A stretch of DNA of 64,000 bases from Coprinellus micaceus. Lineage: Eukaryota > Basidiomycota > Agaricomycetes > Agaricales > Psathyrellaceae. The notes beneath the pieces were generated by a model. That model had not been told where the DNA came from, did not search any database, and saw only the letters and a list, made by a program, of their open reading frames with translations. Below are positions 48,748-62,583 of the stretch, piece after piece; the stretch's first letter is position 1, and each line of letters begins with the position of its first letter. The stretch covers positions 2,480,001-2,544,000 of the forward strand of contig OX596334.1 of the NCBI GenBank assembly GCA_951394405.1. The letters run 5' to 3'. Made by a program: the position numbers and the translations under genes.

Positions 48748-50684
48748 CGAACATAGTTCGTAGGGGGTCACACCTGATCACCCTCGAAGGTGGTAGTTCA
48801 GTTGCCACGGCGAGCCACACCGTTGGCTCGCACTCGGAGAGGATGTTTTTGTCCGTACTTAAACGATGTAAGAGGTAGGGCGCGGTCCACGCCAAAAGGT
48901 CAAGGAAGCACCTCCGGAAAATTGAAAGTAACGCTGGGTTTACTTGAACTTCCGGGCCACCCCCTGGGCACGTAATATGTTAGCCAGAGGGTAAAGCGAC
49001 AACAACAGCATGTACTCACACTTTAAGGTTTGGTTGAATCGATCCCATATCCACCGCCGAACCTCGTCATCGTCAATATCCGGGAAGGCAGCCCCACACC
49101 GCGAATGATCGCCAAGGTAGTCGAGGAAAGATTTATGGTAAAAGGCGTATCTGGAGTTCCAGCCGACATCGGATATAAGCGACGGAGAATTCTTGAGCCA
49201 CCTTTCGTAATGCGACGAGTCGATCGGAATGGTATGTGGGTTGCGTTCGGACTCCATATAAACCAATGATGGAAGGGCAAGGAGCATCCGTGCTTGTCCT
49301 GCGCTGGATTCGAACAACCGATCAACAGTCCATGCAGAAACCTCTAGGCCCGAGTGCATGACGAGCTGTTGGGCTTTCAACCAGAGCACGGTACCTTCGG
49401 GGCTTGGGCTCGACTTCAGAATTGAAGTATAGAGAGCGTCTAGCACGCTGAATGGACTTGACGTATGTTGCGCTTTGATCCTGAGGACGATGTCCAGTTG
49501 GTCACGAGGAAGCTTCCCGGGTGTTTCGATCCAACGAATGACGGTCGCAGCGTAGATGAACTGCCCAGACGCGTTCCCAACCAATATCTCAATGTCTTCT
49601 GGAGTGGGCCACGTTGATGGCGGATATCCGTAGCGACGACTGAGCTCGGCAAACTTGGACTTGAGGAAAAGCCGAATATCGTCGTCGGGAGTGTATTTGT
49701 CGTCGAGAAATACTTCGGTAACCTTGGCGGGAATGATGTCGGTGAAGAATCTGCGAATCCAGGTCTCAGGCCGGCTGGCGACAATGACAGAAAAGGGGAA
49801 GGCAGGGTCGCTGGTTGCTTGGAAGAGGACGGAAAGAACTTCGATTTGATCATCCTGCCTTGACCGACCGCATTCACCCCCGCACTCATCGACCCCGTCG
49901 ACGACGATAACCATTGGCGAGATGGAATCGGCGTTTCCCAGACCTTGGGCGCTCCTCAGTGGCCGTAATACCAGTCTCTCCATCTGCTCCTCCAAGCTCA
50001 TCTGAAACACCGCTGGGTCTTTCTGGACGGCGGCTAAGATCGCCACAGAGACCCGACTGTCCAATCCTTCGCACTGCTGAAGCTGGTAAGCAAGGGTCGT
50101 TACAAATCCTCGCTTGGACCTCCTCTCTACCGGCCCTGCGAAAGAAGAGAAGAAGAAGGTGGCAGCCAACTGCCCTGTCTTTCTGAGCTTGTCGCAGATT
50201 GTGCCCATAATCGCCGACTTCCCTCCTCCAGCCGGCCCCGTCAACCACATCACTTCGCCGGAAGCATCATGGGACATCCAGCTGAAGATGTCTCCCTGAA
50301 CGGCCTCCCTCGTATCTTCGTGGCACTTGGGTGCGTCTACTCGATCGGCGGAGTTGTGCATGCATCCAGCAGCAATATGCGCATTGAGCTCTGAGGAATG
50401 ATGAACTCCAGCGCATTTCGACTCTAAATCTGTTCCACTCACTCTCCAACGCCGCGGCGAGGTCTACTCCGTTCATGTTATGGCCTGCAGCGTTGATTTC
50501 GACATTGTAATGGCCTTCATCGTAGTGCACACGGTTCATCAGCTTATTGAACTCCAGTGTTCACCGCAGTGCGTTACACACCATTGACATTTATCACGTT
50601 TGTCGAGCCAAAATGGTTGTAATCTCCAGCGGGAGCGACAAGGTCGACCTTTCCGATACTGACATTGGAGACAGGCTCAGACAT
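48722..50684 (-). CDS. NACHT-domain P-loop NTPase (NLR-like)
   Basis: A probable start at 50684 encodes a short leader (MSEPVSNVSIGKVDLVAP). A tentative short intron follows, then an exon up to 50443 and a sure 52-bp intron (50391-50442). The main exon (49020-50390) opens with AAGCMHNSADRVDAPKCHEDTR, a lead-in typical of mushroom NACHT proteins. It continues with Walker A GPAGGGKSAI, FFFSSFAG, Walker B VIVVDGVDECGG, sensor-like SVIVASRPE, and a helical region with FYHKSFLDYL. A 56-bp intron (48964-49019) leads to a last exon ending at 48722 (FLDLLAWTAPYLLHRL); without it the frame stops at 48940. Fungal NACHT proteins act in self/non-self recognition and programmed cell death. No C-terminal WD, ankyrin or TPR repeats are present. 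The N-terminal effector part is very short. Confidence 0.85.
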
Positions 50685-51274
50685 ACTTAGCTGGGATGGT
50701 GTGATGAAGACGACGCAGTTGAAAGATGTTGCTTTCAACAGCTAGGCATCACGACCTTGAGACTCCGCTATGACAGGGCAATCCAGATTCCAAGCTAGCT
50801 CCTAAACTTAACCGTATCAGAGAATGTGGGGAAGTGTATATACCACTTCTACTCGCTCAACACGGGTTCCAGATGAAACCTACATGCGACGGCAAGAAGT
50901 GCAGGCTCGGCGTTCCCTGCCTTCGCAGCCCTATCAACTGCTGCGCATCATTCGTCAAGGGCTGGGTTACACAATCTTTCCTCCGACGGTTGTCGAGCCC
51001 ATGCAGGCTGAGGTACTTCATTGAACGACTGATGCCGTACGAAACGCCGTGGTGGTGGATACACGTACCCTCGATCCGTCGACCACTGGCTGCGCAAATC
51101 CAGGACGGCGTAGTTCTAATGCGGTGCCAGGGCCCATAAGGTATACACTCCGGCAAACAGGCTTACGCACTCGGCTCGGCTTTGAAGTGGATCAGCGGCA
51201 ACCTCATCAAGCTGGTCATAAAGGGGCAAACGCTGCTTGAACCGTAAATCACCCTTACCCTCCATCTCGCTGCA
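50685..51274. other. Spacer between divergent NACHT and lipase genes
   Basis: 0.59 kb holding both 5' flanks. Short ORFs without motifs. Confidence 0.5.
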
Positions 51275-52826
51275 ATGTCTGCGACTCATCTGCTCGTACT
51301 CATCCATGGCATGTGGGGACACCCCGGCCATCTGGCAGAGCTACAAAGGATTGCAGAAGAAACTTACTCAGAACCTCTCGGCGACGGTGGAAAGCTCGAG
51401 ATTTTGCTCCCGGAAACAAATCGAGAGAATTCGACGTACGACGGTATAGATTGGGGAGGAGAGCGGGTAGCCAAGGAGGTGTGTTCAAAGCCTTCTCTCA
51501 TGTGCAAAATGCTAACAAGCTACCAGGTTCTAGAGAAAGTTGAAGAGCTAGAAACATCTGGGTCGAGGGTAACCAAACTATCGGTCACCGGCTACAGCTT
51601 AGGCGGCCTTCTGGCTCGCTATGTCGTCGGGTGCGTTCATACTCGACATTAGACGATCCCCATGCTTAAATTGCGCTTCTCTCAGGATTCTCCACCAACA
51701 AAAATTCTTCGACAAAGTCACCCCAGTGAACTTCAACACTATCGCGACTCCGCACATCGGCCTCCTTCGATACCCCTCATTCATGTCTTCTGTCTTCTCA
51801 AAACTCGGCCCGAAGCTCCTTTCACGGACTGGAGAACAGTTTTACTGTGTAGATCAGTGGTCTCCCAATGGACGGCCCTTGCTCGAGGTCATGGCAGACC
51901 CAGGTGCGCCGCAGTCGCAGTTCCGCCGTGCAATTCGTGCTAACCATGAGGCTAGAGCGGATATTCTACCAGGCTCTGGCAAAATTTCAGCACCTGCGTA
52001 TCTACGCTAACGCGTAAGTGCCAAGCTCCCTGGATTCATATCCCGTTCTTACTCTGGCTAAAGGGTTAACGATATAACTGTGCCGTACATCACCGCTGCC
52101 ATTGAGATGGAGGACCCTTTCATTGAGCACGCGACCAATGGTATCAACCTGTAAGTCCATGCCTTCTACCTGGAGAACCCATCTAACTGTCCCTTTAAAA
52201 GTATGATGAACGAGAAGCACCAGCATATCATCGAAGAGTACACGATATCCGAAACGCCCCCACCACCTCCCATCAAGCCTAGGATCCTCACAAGAGAGTG
52301 GGTTTCCAGTATGAAGCTACGGCGGCCGCTGCTTCCACCAGCTCTGCAGCTCAAATTCCCGTTCAACCTCGTCCTGTATACCCTCCTCCCAATCCTCATA
52401 CCTACATTCCTCTCCATCGCCGTCGTCCGACTATCCCTCGCCTCACGCGACTCGCGCGCACGGATAAAGCTACTTGAAAAGGAGGACAACGGTGGTAACC
52501 AACAGAGGCTCATCCACATCCTCGCTGAGTTGGAGAACGATATGGAGAACGCAGTCGCAGAGTTGGTTGACAGTGACGACCCGGGCACCATTACTCCCTC
52601 TAGGATGCCAATCATAAAAGCTCACGAGCACCCGATTTTGACACCGCTGCAGAGGAAGATTATAGTATGGCTCAACACACTGCCTGAGCTGAAGAAGGAG
52701 AGGGCGTTCTTCCCGAACCTGAGAAACGCGCATGCAATGATTATTTCGAGGGATGTAAAGAGGTTCGAGGCGCACCGGGAGGGGGAGGATGTCATCAGGC
52801 ATTGGGCCAACCAGTTGGTGCTGTGA
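51275..52826 (+). CDS. DUF676/Rog1-type putative serine esterase (lipase)
   Basis: Exons 51275-51478, 51527-51630, 51686-51903, 51956-52013, 52064-52150 and 52202-52826 join in frame to 431 residues. It opens with the oxyanion-hole strand LLVLIHGMWGHPGHL and has the nucleophile elbow GYSLGG (Ser92), followed by NFNTIATPHIGLLRY, the DUF676 family pattern. The likely catalytic Asp lies near VNDITVPY. A hydrophobic stretch in the last third (FNLVLYTLLPILIPTFLSIA) may anchor the protein to a membrane. Yeast relatives act on phospholipids or triacylglycerol of lipid droplets. The exact substrate is unknown. Confidence 0.92.
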
Positions 52827-53683
52827 GAGTGTGTCGTTTGTTGGTCGGGATCCTGCGGTCCTACCCCCTTCCTGCTTTGGTTTATGCTAAGTTATTTTCT
52901 TGTTCGACTTCCTAGAGGACCTTTCACGAAATACTTTAACGAGCCGTCCGTCATACCTGACCCAGCGGGGCCCATGTTATACCTGTCGTTTCTCCGACAT
53001 CATTAATTATTTACTAATAACAACACATTTCCTCACATCCGCTGAGGCGCCCATCGTGGGTTCCCTTTCCGATCACATATTTCACTGGCAATGGCATGGC
53101 CCATAACGTTTGGCGGTTCACTCCACTGTCCATCAATGTGTTTATATGCGTAGATGCCCTCTCATCCAACATGGGGAGCTCATTTCCCCACCCAAGGAGG
53201 CTGCAAATATACGTCACCATGGGCGCTAATTGATCTTATCTCGATCAGTGATAAGCGCCCAGAATTTGGCTCAGGGGTTGCCGACTTACACACTTCCTAT
53301 ATGCACCCTCGTCGTCAACACCTCTCGAAAACGTCTGAACGAGTAGCTTATCTGAAGTTGGGACCGGATTGCTCTGGGTTTATCTCCATTTACATCCCCA
53401 GGGTCAGGAATTTACAGCTGATGTCCTTCATAAGGCAATGTCACGGCGCAGCCATCTTCGTCCAGGTATATTCCTTCCGCCGGGGGAACGTTCATTCAAC
53501 GTTCATGTCCTACATGCTAGCCATGGATTCCCGAGATGGTGAAACGGCCATTAGCCGTTCGAACCCGAATTCAGGAGCGATCACATGACACAATCTGACA
53601 TCATTTATATTAATGCTGGCACTGGAGGGATCGATACGGTTTCGTTTCGGATTCCCCGTTTCCCCCATAACACACCTGCCACG
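52827..53683. other. Intergenic spacer, phosphoglucomutase promoter side
   Basis: 0.86 kb between same-strand genes; antisense ORF 53510-53929 is not supported. Confidence 0.5.
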
Positions 53684-55653
<1,970 letters not shown>

Positions 55654-55838
55654 ACTGGTTCTCGCTCGTGACCAATGTTGCTTCATGTTCTGGTCAGATG
55701 GACTATCATTTTCGAAATGTGGATTTTAGAAGTAATAGGCCTCAAGTTGTAAAATAGTAATAGTTGATACACACGTACTTGAGAGGGAAATCGATTGAAA
55801 CTGCAATTTATATTACACTTGGATCGTGCTTTGCGCCC

Positions 55839-57127
55839 TCAAAGACTTCCAGACCTCGCTTGGGACCCGAAGTGTTCTGCAAATGCGGCACCAAGCTCTG
55901 GGATAAGATCCTCAGTAACTAAGCCCCTTCCCCGTTTCATAAATCCACGGTGACTAGCTTCTCTTGTGACCATGCTCCCTCCGACCGCAGCAAGTAATGG
56001 TACTCGGGAAGTCGGTATATTCCCTTCTCTGAAACAGCGATCAGCTTGGGTCCTAATCTAACGCGTCGTGAACGGTGACTTACCCGAAGGCGCCGTCTTC
56101 GTAACACTTTCCCCAAGCCAGAAACGTGCCGACAGCACCGCTTAATACATCTCCCTGGCCACCACATCTCTTGAAGCCACCCTCAACATCAACCTCGACG
56201 GTTTCCGCAGTACCCTCATTCTCTTCATCCAAATCACTCAGGTGGATTCCTTTCAGGTCGGCCTCGCTCCCTGTCGTATCCACCGCAATTAAGTCATTCC
56301 TCCCTTTCTCGAGCACAGTTACACCGCCGAGCAGTTTGCTGATTAGCCCGGCGCGCTCGTGCGCTGGGGCTGCTGGGTTTACTCCAACTTGCTCGCCCAG
56401 CCGCTTGAATTCGACAACGTTCGGTGTGAGGACAGCACGGCGGTACCCTTTGATAATGGAGGGGTCGCGACCGACCAGGAACAGCCCATCGGCGTCGATG
56501 ACGAGATATGTGCCGCTCTGGCGTGCGATTTGGATGGCGAGTTTGGCAAAGGATTGCATATATGGTTCACGTCCCAGGCCTGGGCCTACGATTAGGACGT
56601 GGAGTCTCGAGAGGAGGGATTGGAGTTGTGGGGTAACCTGGCCACATGTTCTAATGACGGGTGTGAGCTGGGAGGCTGAGTCGGTGCAAGGAGCACATAC
56701 GATTGTTCGTTGAGAATTGGATGGACGATGAGATCTGGAGAGTAGGATTTGATGGCCCCTGCTGCAGTAGGAGAGCAGATGACATGCGAGAGGTCTGCGC
56801 CCTACAAGATTTGCCTGCGGGTTAGTCCCATTCATTCTGTGAAAACGGAAGGGAGACACGTACAAAACGCAGCGCGGTCATCGCGGCGAAGAATGGTGCA
56901 CCCGTGTAGCTGTGGGGCTATCAGGGACGTGTCACTGGACAGAATGTCGTGGAGGTTACCGACTCCATTGCTCCTCCAAGGACACCGACACGCCCTGACC
57001 GAGATCAGCTTCAATTGGAATCTTAAACGACTAGTTCTCCCATACCTGACTGTCCTTTATGAAGCGTCCCATCGAGAGGAGGAATGAGCCTCTTAATCTG
57101 TTCAATTACAGCGCGAGGGACGGGCAT
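55839..57127 (-). CDS. ATP-dependent (S)-NAD(P)H-hydrate dehydratase
   Basis: Six exons (57046-57127, 56964-56994, 56864-56909, 56701-56801, 56084-56650, 55839-56028) join in frame to 338 residues. This repair enzyme reconverts damaged hydrated NADH and NADPH to the normal cofactors using ATP. Motifs of the family are [48 protein letters not shown] (109-114 region), [33 protein letters not shown] (catalytic Asp, anion hole) and [17 protein letters not shown]. It lacks an epimerase domain, as in fungi where the epimerase is separate. Intron 2 needs a GTCGGT donor to keep frame. The gene lies tail-to-tail with phosphoglucomutase, 185 bp between stops. Confidence 0.94.
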
Positions 57128-57792
57128 ATCTGAATCCACCACCAAGGCAAAGAATATGGCGCGAACTCTGGAGACTCGATAGGGGCGTCGGCGTCATGCT
57201 GTGACAGGGTGAGAGCAGCATACTATATTTGGGATATTGGTCCCAGTTTGGCGCCCCGATTCACTCTCCGCTCTCCAAATCTCGGCCCAGTATCCCCGCT
57301 CACTTGACCTCCTTCCGTTCGTCGGAAAATGGAGACCCCTCGCGATCGGTCAGTATAGCAACCACTCAATTGGGCCCTTCTGGATGTCCTCAGCCACGTT
57401 CAGCGACAACCTCAACACAGCCATGTTGGACACGAGACATTCCGAGACCTTGACCACTGCAACAAGGGATCGGCGAGGACAATGCGATTGGTGGCAGGGG
57501 GGCAGGGAGCAACATGTAGCGACTGGGAGATCCAATTTCCCATCAAGCGCTCGCCAAGCCCGAGCTGTATCGCATTTGGATAAAGGGTTGCTTCCGCACC
57601 TCGTGGCGTTTGCTTGTCCAGCCCGGTGTTGTATTTAAGGTGGCCCCAGCAGCTCACCACCTCTTTATTAGTTCCCCTCCCTCTCGCTGGTTGAGCTCTG
57701 CCCACTTTTCCTCCTTTCCTCCTCCCTCCTCCCCTTTTCTTCCACCCAGTCGTCCAACCCGACGACCCCCGACCTCCTTTAATCTCGCCGCG
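57128..57792. promoter_or_regulatory. Spacer between divergent NAD(P)HX dehydratase and glucanase genes
   Basis: 665 bp hold both promoters. A long pyrimidine tract (57701-57749) lies just before the glucanase ATG, a common feature of strongly expressed fungal genes. GTATTTAAGG near 57629 may be a TATA-like element. Confidence 0.5.
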
Positions 57793-58976
57793 ATGCAGTT
57801 CGTTTTTGCCGCAGCTCTGTTGGTTTTGGTGTCGCCTCTGGAAGGCCTGGCGAACACACACGACAGTATTCATTGGTCAAGACATGCTCAGGCTGGTCGC
57901 CGTACCACCACAACCCTCCAGGCGAGGAATAACACGGAATCTCCTTACAAGTTGGAAGACCTCTACCGTGGGGAGTCGTTCTTGAAGTGAGAATTCGTTC
58001 AACGCACCCGGGCTCTGCCATTGACCACCTTGAAATAGTGACTGGGACTTCTTCTCCGATCCCGATCCCACACATGGTCTCGTAAATTATCAGACCAAGG
58101 CTAACGCGATTAAGAAGAAGCTGGCTTTTGTCCAATCCGATGGAACGACTGTTCTCGCCGTCGACGACTTCACCGACGTCCCAGTCGGTGGCAACCGCGA
58201 CTCGTGAGCCCGACTGCTGTTACCTTCCATTCTCTGATTCTGAGTAGGCTCCTACAGAGTCCGCATATCCACCAAGAAGAAGTATAATGGTGGCCTGTTC
58301 ATCGCCGATTTCTGGAAAATGCCCCACGGGTGCAGTGTCTGGCCTGCGTACTGGTCTGTCGGCCCCAACTGGCCCAACGGTGGCGAGATCGACATACTGG
58401 AGGGGGTCCACGAACAAGAAACGAACTCGTACACGCTCCACTCCGGGGAGGGCTGCACGCTTTCCGCAAACAACGTCCGGATCAAGGCCAATGTTATCCA
58501 CGATCGGTGTGCCAGCTCCGGAAGTGACAACAGGGGCTGCGGGTTTTCCGACCCAGATGAGAAGAGCTATGGGAAGCCCTTCAACGTGATCGCTGGTGGT
58601 GTCTTCGCGCATCTGTGGAATAGCCAGGGCATCAAGATGTGGTTCTTCCCTCGCGGCGAGGTCCCGGCCGATATCAACTCGAAGAACCCCGACCCCGATA
58701 CCTGGCCAACGCCTTCTGCGTTCTTCAGCTCCAAGACGTGCAACATGGCCGAGCACTTTTACGAACATAGCCTTGTGCTGGACACGACGATCTGTGGAGA
58801 CTTTGCGGGCGCTACCTACGCGAGCGCGGGGTGCCCTGGGACCTGTCAGCAGGCAGTGGCGAACACGACCATCTTTAAATGTGTGTCACCATCTTGTCTT
58901 CGGTTTATATGCGTTGACGTTCCCTCCAGGGGCCAAGTGGAAGATCAACTACATCGCAACATACCAGCTCGCTTAG
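57793..58976 (+). CDS. GH16 endo-1,3(4)-beta-glucanase, secreted
   Basis: Exons 57793-57986, 58039-58203, 58258-58880 and 58930-58976 join in frame to 342 residues. A signal peptide (MQFVFAAALLVLVSPLEGLA) is followed by a short variable region and the GH16 fold. FLNDWDFFSDPDPTHGLVNY is the substrate-binding edge, PHGCSVWPAYW comes next, and the catalytic motif GGEIDILEGVHEQ has Glu163 (nucleophile), Asp165 and Glu168 (acid/base). FFPRGEVPADI and WAKWKINYIATYQLA close the domain. Ten or more cysteines suggest disulphides. It would cut beta-1,3/1,4 or 1,3/1,6-glucans of fungal walls or plant material. No GPI signal or carbohydrate module was seen. Confidence 0.94.
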
Positions 58977-59537
58977 ATGGGGAGTTTCTTTATACCGTTC
59001 TGAAATTCGTATTCATCCATTGACTGGGCATCTTTCCACTCCGTTTCCCTTTTCATTCCTGGTGCATGCACGTTGTTTGCTTTTCTCATGGATCCCGACC
59101 ATCATACCTTACAATATCGTCATTAAGTGTACTCACTCCTTACATAGGACTAACGAATAGACACGCTTCATGTTTTATATACCTTGAGAATGATGAAGAG
59201 CGTTGAAAGAGTTTGAAAGAGCTGCACTTGGCCACGAGAGACGTGACCTGGTCATAATGGACGCGTCGGCGGAGTTTGATGGCTGATCGGAGGAGGTAAC
59301 TGTCGCGTTGCTGCCAGTCCTTGTTGAACACTTTCCACAACCTTCACGACACAGGCGCGGGTCTCAGAACTCGAACAATGGAGGAAGGTTCCAGTCGGTC
59401 AGTAGAACTGGACATATGCTCACCTCAGCACGCTCATGCGCTATGCCACAGAACCCCAGTCAGAGTCAAGTACGGGAAACGGTCCAAGGCAAGCCACAGG
59501 CCCTATTGTGATTAAACCCCTTCACTGACCTTGAACA
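58977..59537. other. Intergenic spacer
   Basis: 0.56 kb between the glucanase and the finger-protein gene; nothing recognised. Confidence 0.5.
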
Positions 59538-61586
59538 ATGAGCAGCGCAGACAACAATCCGAGTGAGCACCACTTTCCCCACTTAAACCCCTCGGGAGCC
59601 TGGCTTATGAGGCACCCCCTTACTCTTGAAACATCCACCAGGGACGACTACTCGGAAGAGGAAGTGGCTTCGACGAAATCTTTGTCTCGCCAAGGCAGCA
59701 CGAGGAGCACGCGCATGGTGAGCAGTAGCTTGGTTCTTGATGAATTCTACTTATCTTCAATCCAGACTCCAGGCAAACCCACGAGCTCGGCGTCTACTAA
59801 GGTGAGTGATACCTCTGACATCTGTGGCGCCTAACCTCACTTTCTCCCACACAGATCCCAAAGAAACCCGTGAGCTCGGCGGCTACGAAAGTGAGTGATA
59901 GTTCTGGTGTTTGTGGCGTCGTGTTCACCCCTGGCAAGACTCCGCGCAGAATCGATCTCCGGTGAGTTACCAGTTTCCCGTCTCGCTCGATCCACTCACC
60001 TCCCTGTCTTGCTCAGCGATGTCCCTGGGCCCACCCCGAGGCGAGGTCGCCGCAATTCAGACGACGAGTCCGAGAAGGTCGCCAGACCCAGGACCAGAAG
60101 CCAAAGTAGGCCTCGCACAATTGAGCGGTAGGTGGAGACAGCCGAAGGCGATCTCATGGTTCACTCACCGCGTATAGGGATATCCCACAACGAGGACGTC
60201 GCAATTCAGATGAAGATTCCGACAAGAGCGCCAAACCGAGAGGAAGGAGTAGGCCGCGATCGGTGCACACACGCACGAAATCGACAGTGTCGGTTAAGGC
60301 AAAGTCTGTGACTGGCTCCGTGAGAGGGAGGTCGTCTATCGGAGCCAAACCTGTATCTAAGGGGTAAGATTGTATTGGCTAATTCGTCCTAATCTCTGTC
60401 CGACATCTCCTTTTTAGGGCACAAGAGGAAGAAGAGGAAGGATCCGTAGCCGACTCGTTTGCCGACTCCGTCGCGGCAGCATCGGCTGGAGGCAAGATTA
60501 CTCGGACTGCGAAGGATCGCCAAGAGTACTTCAAGAACCAGTCTGACTGTCATACGTTTGGGCCACACCGAGCCCTTTGCTCTCGCTGCAAGCAAGTAGT
60601 CAATCTCGCTCGTAAGCAAGCGTACGCTGTGGCACCATGGGAGAAACATCGTACCAAATGTGACCAGGAGCTTGCCAGGTAACTCTCGGCGCCCTGTATA
60701 CATGGGGGTTCTGCTCACAGCATCTTTCCGTTAGTGATTCGCCATTGCCCCCTAATGCAGACGCCCTCGTGAGCTTGAGCGCTGATGAGATCTTTGCCGA
60801 GCAACCTGTCCGCCGGAATGCTGCAGAACGGCGGGCGTACCTCCTCGCAGATAAATTTATCGAGACTGTGGAGGAAGAGCGCGTGAAGTGCGTGAAGTGC
60901 GAGAAGTGGGTGGCGCTGAAGAAAGGTCAGCCGTACGACCTTGCCAAGTGGAAGCACCACCGTGACAGGTGTGCCCCAGACACGTAGGTCCATGGTCTGT
61001 CCCATGATCCATATCGTACTAATCTCGTGTTGGACCTAGGGAGCGTGCTTTATCTACGGAGAGGAGAATTAACATCGTGAACGACCCTCTTGTCGAGTCA
61101 TTCGATGCTGGAACCATCGAGTGTGGCCAATGTGGCGCCAAAGTCCCAGGAAACATGGGGCAAAGCTACGATCTTGGGGCTTGGGAAGAGCACAAAGCTC
61201 AATGCGGGTGAGAAACGATCCCGCAAACTGAATCGCCCCCAATCCTGACGGCGTTACTCCTCAGATCGACTTCTCAAAAGACAGGATCAGAAGGCCCCAA
61301 TTCTGTGCCTTTTCCTACATCCGAGAAACCACTTTCGACGGCATCTACAGCGATCACTTTGGTTGGCGCGGACGGGTCTGCTGCCACCACGAGGCAGACG
61401 GGCAATGCCACCAAACGAGCTCGCGACGAGGTCACAGGAGATGAACCGCCGCTCAACCGTCCTCGCACCGATGCTTACGAACCCCCCGCCGAAGGGTCCC
61501 CCGGCATGCTGGGATGGCTCATGCTCCCATTCCACTCTTTCGCTCGCGGCTTTCGCGAGAGTCTGAAGGGCGGCAGATCGTCTTAA
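59538..61586 (+). CDS. Protein with three C-x2-C-x19-H-x3-C fingers, unknown function
   Basis: Ten exons (59538-59717, 59766-59801, 59855-59890, 59939-59961, 60017-60127, 60178-60363, 60418-60678, 60735-60983, 61040-61207, 61265-61586) join in frame to 523 residues. The N-terminal half is built of short Ser/Pro/Lys/Arg-rich exons, including two 36-bp near-copies (GKPTSSASTK, KKPVSSAATK) and two copies of RRGRRNSD. Three exons then each carry one finger: LCSRCKQVV...PWEKHRTKC, VKCVKCEKW...KWKHHRDRC and IECGQCGAK...AWEEHKAQC. The tail is disordered, with a possible nuclear signal (KRARDE). Fingers like this should bind zinc and could contact DNA or proteins. I do not recognise the family. It appears to grow by exon duplication. 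Confidence 0.85.
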
Positions 61587-62583
61587 TTTTCTGCTCATCT
61601 ATCTGATCTACAACTGGTTTATTTCCTCCCACTGGTTGGTAGATATGCTCGACTTACGGTTTCCCTTCCTTATCATGTTTTGTGGTTTATTAATGGTATG
61701 TAATGGAGAGCTTGGTTCTGGTCTAATGGCACAACTCCACAGCTAGCCAACTCGAGACGTGCGCCGTATGGACGGAGCACCGCGAGCGCGATCACGGCTA
61801 TCTCTGGACGGTGGTGTGGAGAATGTTCGAAACCAGAACGAGGCACTGACAGACCCTGAGATCTGGGAAGCTGAGCGCCTTTGACCGTTCGGCGACTAAT
61901 ACAAGAGATTTCGCAGGGGGCCTTGGCCAAATACGGGCGTTGCCGATGTCGATATATTGGAGTGCCGGAAGTACATACACCCGTGTGTGACCCGCAATAA
62001 TATCGACACCCAGTCGAAGTGACGGTGCGTGAGGCTATTAAATGCCCAGCTCTCCACCACACTGGGCAGCCACTTAGCCTCGGGGCAGGGATCAAGACAC
62101 CAGGTGAGCCTGCTGCGTCTTCGAGCTGTCTGGGACATAAGAACTTAACTCACCTCTCGGGTTTTATAGTCCAGGTGACCTTTTAATTTCTCGAGCGAAA
62201 CGTACACATGTCAAGAAACTATGCCCAGAAGAGGGTGAAAACCATCTAGTTAGACGGGCTTCGTGTTTACGACACGATTGTGGCCACGATGAGGGCTTTT
62301 GGGACCTTTATCTGATCTAGCACTGTCGATGATGGTCTCCTGCGGTAATCGCTCAGGCTTCAGAGCATCAGTCAAGGGGAAGCCCTGACGAGATTCCACG
62401 AGGCCATATAATGGGTGCGACAGTCCTTTCAAATGACTTCTGCCTTCGTAGATAAGCCATCCACCACGCCGCTTGCGAGAGGCGAGTTCGTCTGGTTCTT
62501 CTCCCTTCCCCTTCATTCCCCTCTCTCCCCTTTACTTTTCGCCGCCCCACTTCTCACTTAGACTCGCCCCCTTACAAGCTAAT
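61587..62583. other. Spacer between the two finger-protein genes
   Basis: About 1 kb; no gene or repeat supported. The pyrimidine-rich stretch at 62500-62580 precedes the next ATG. Confidence 0.5.
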
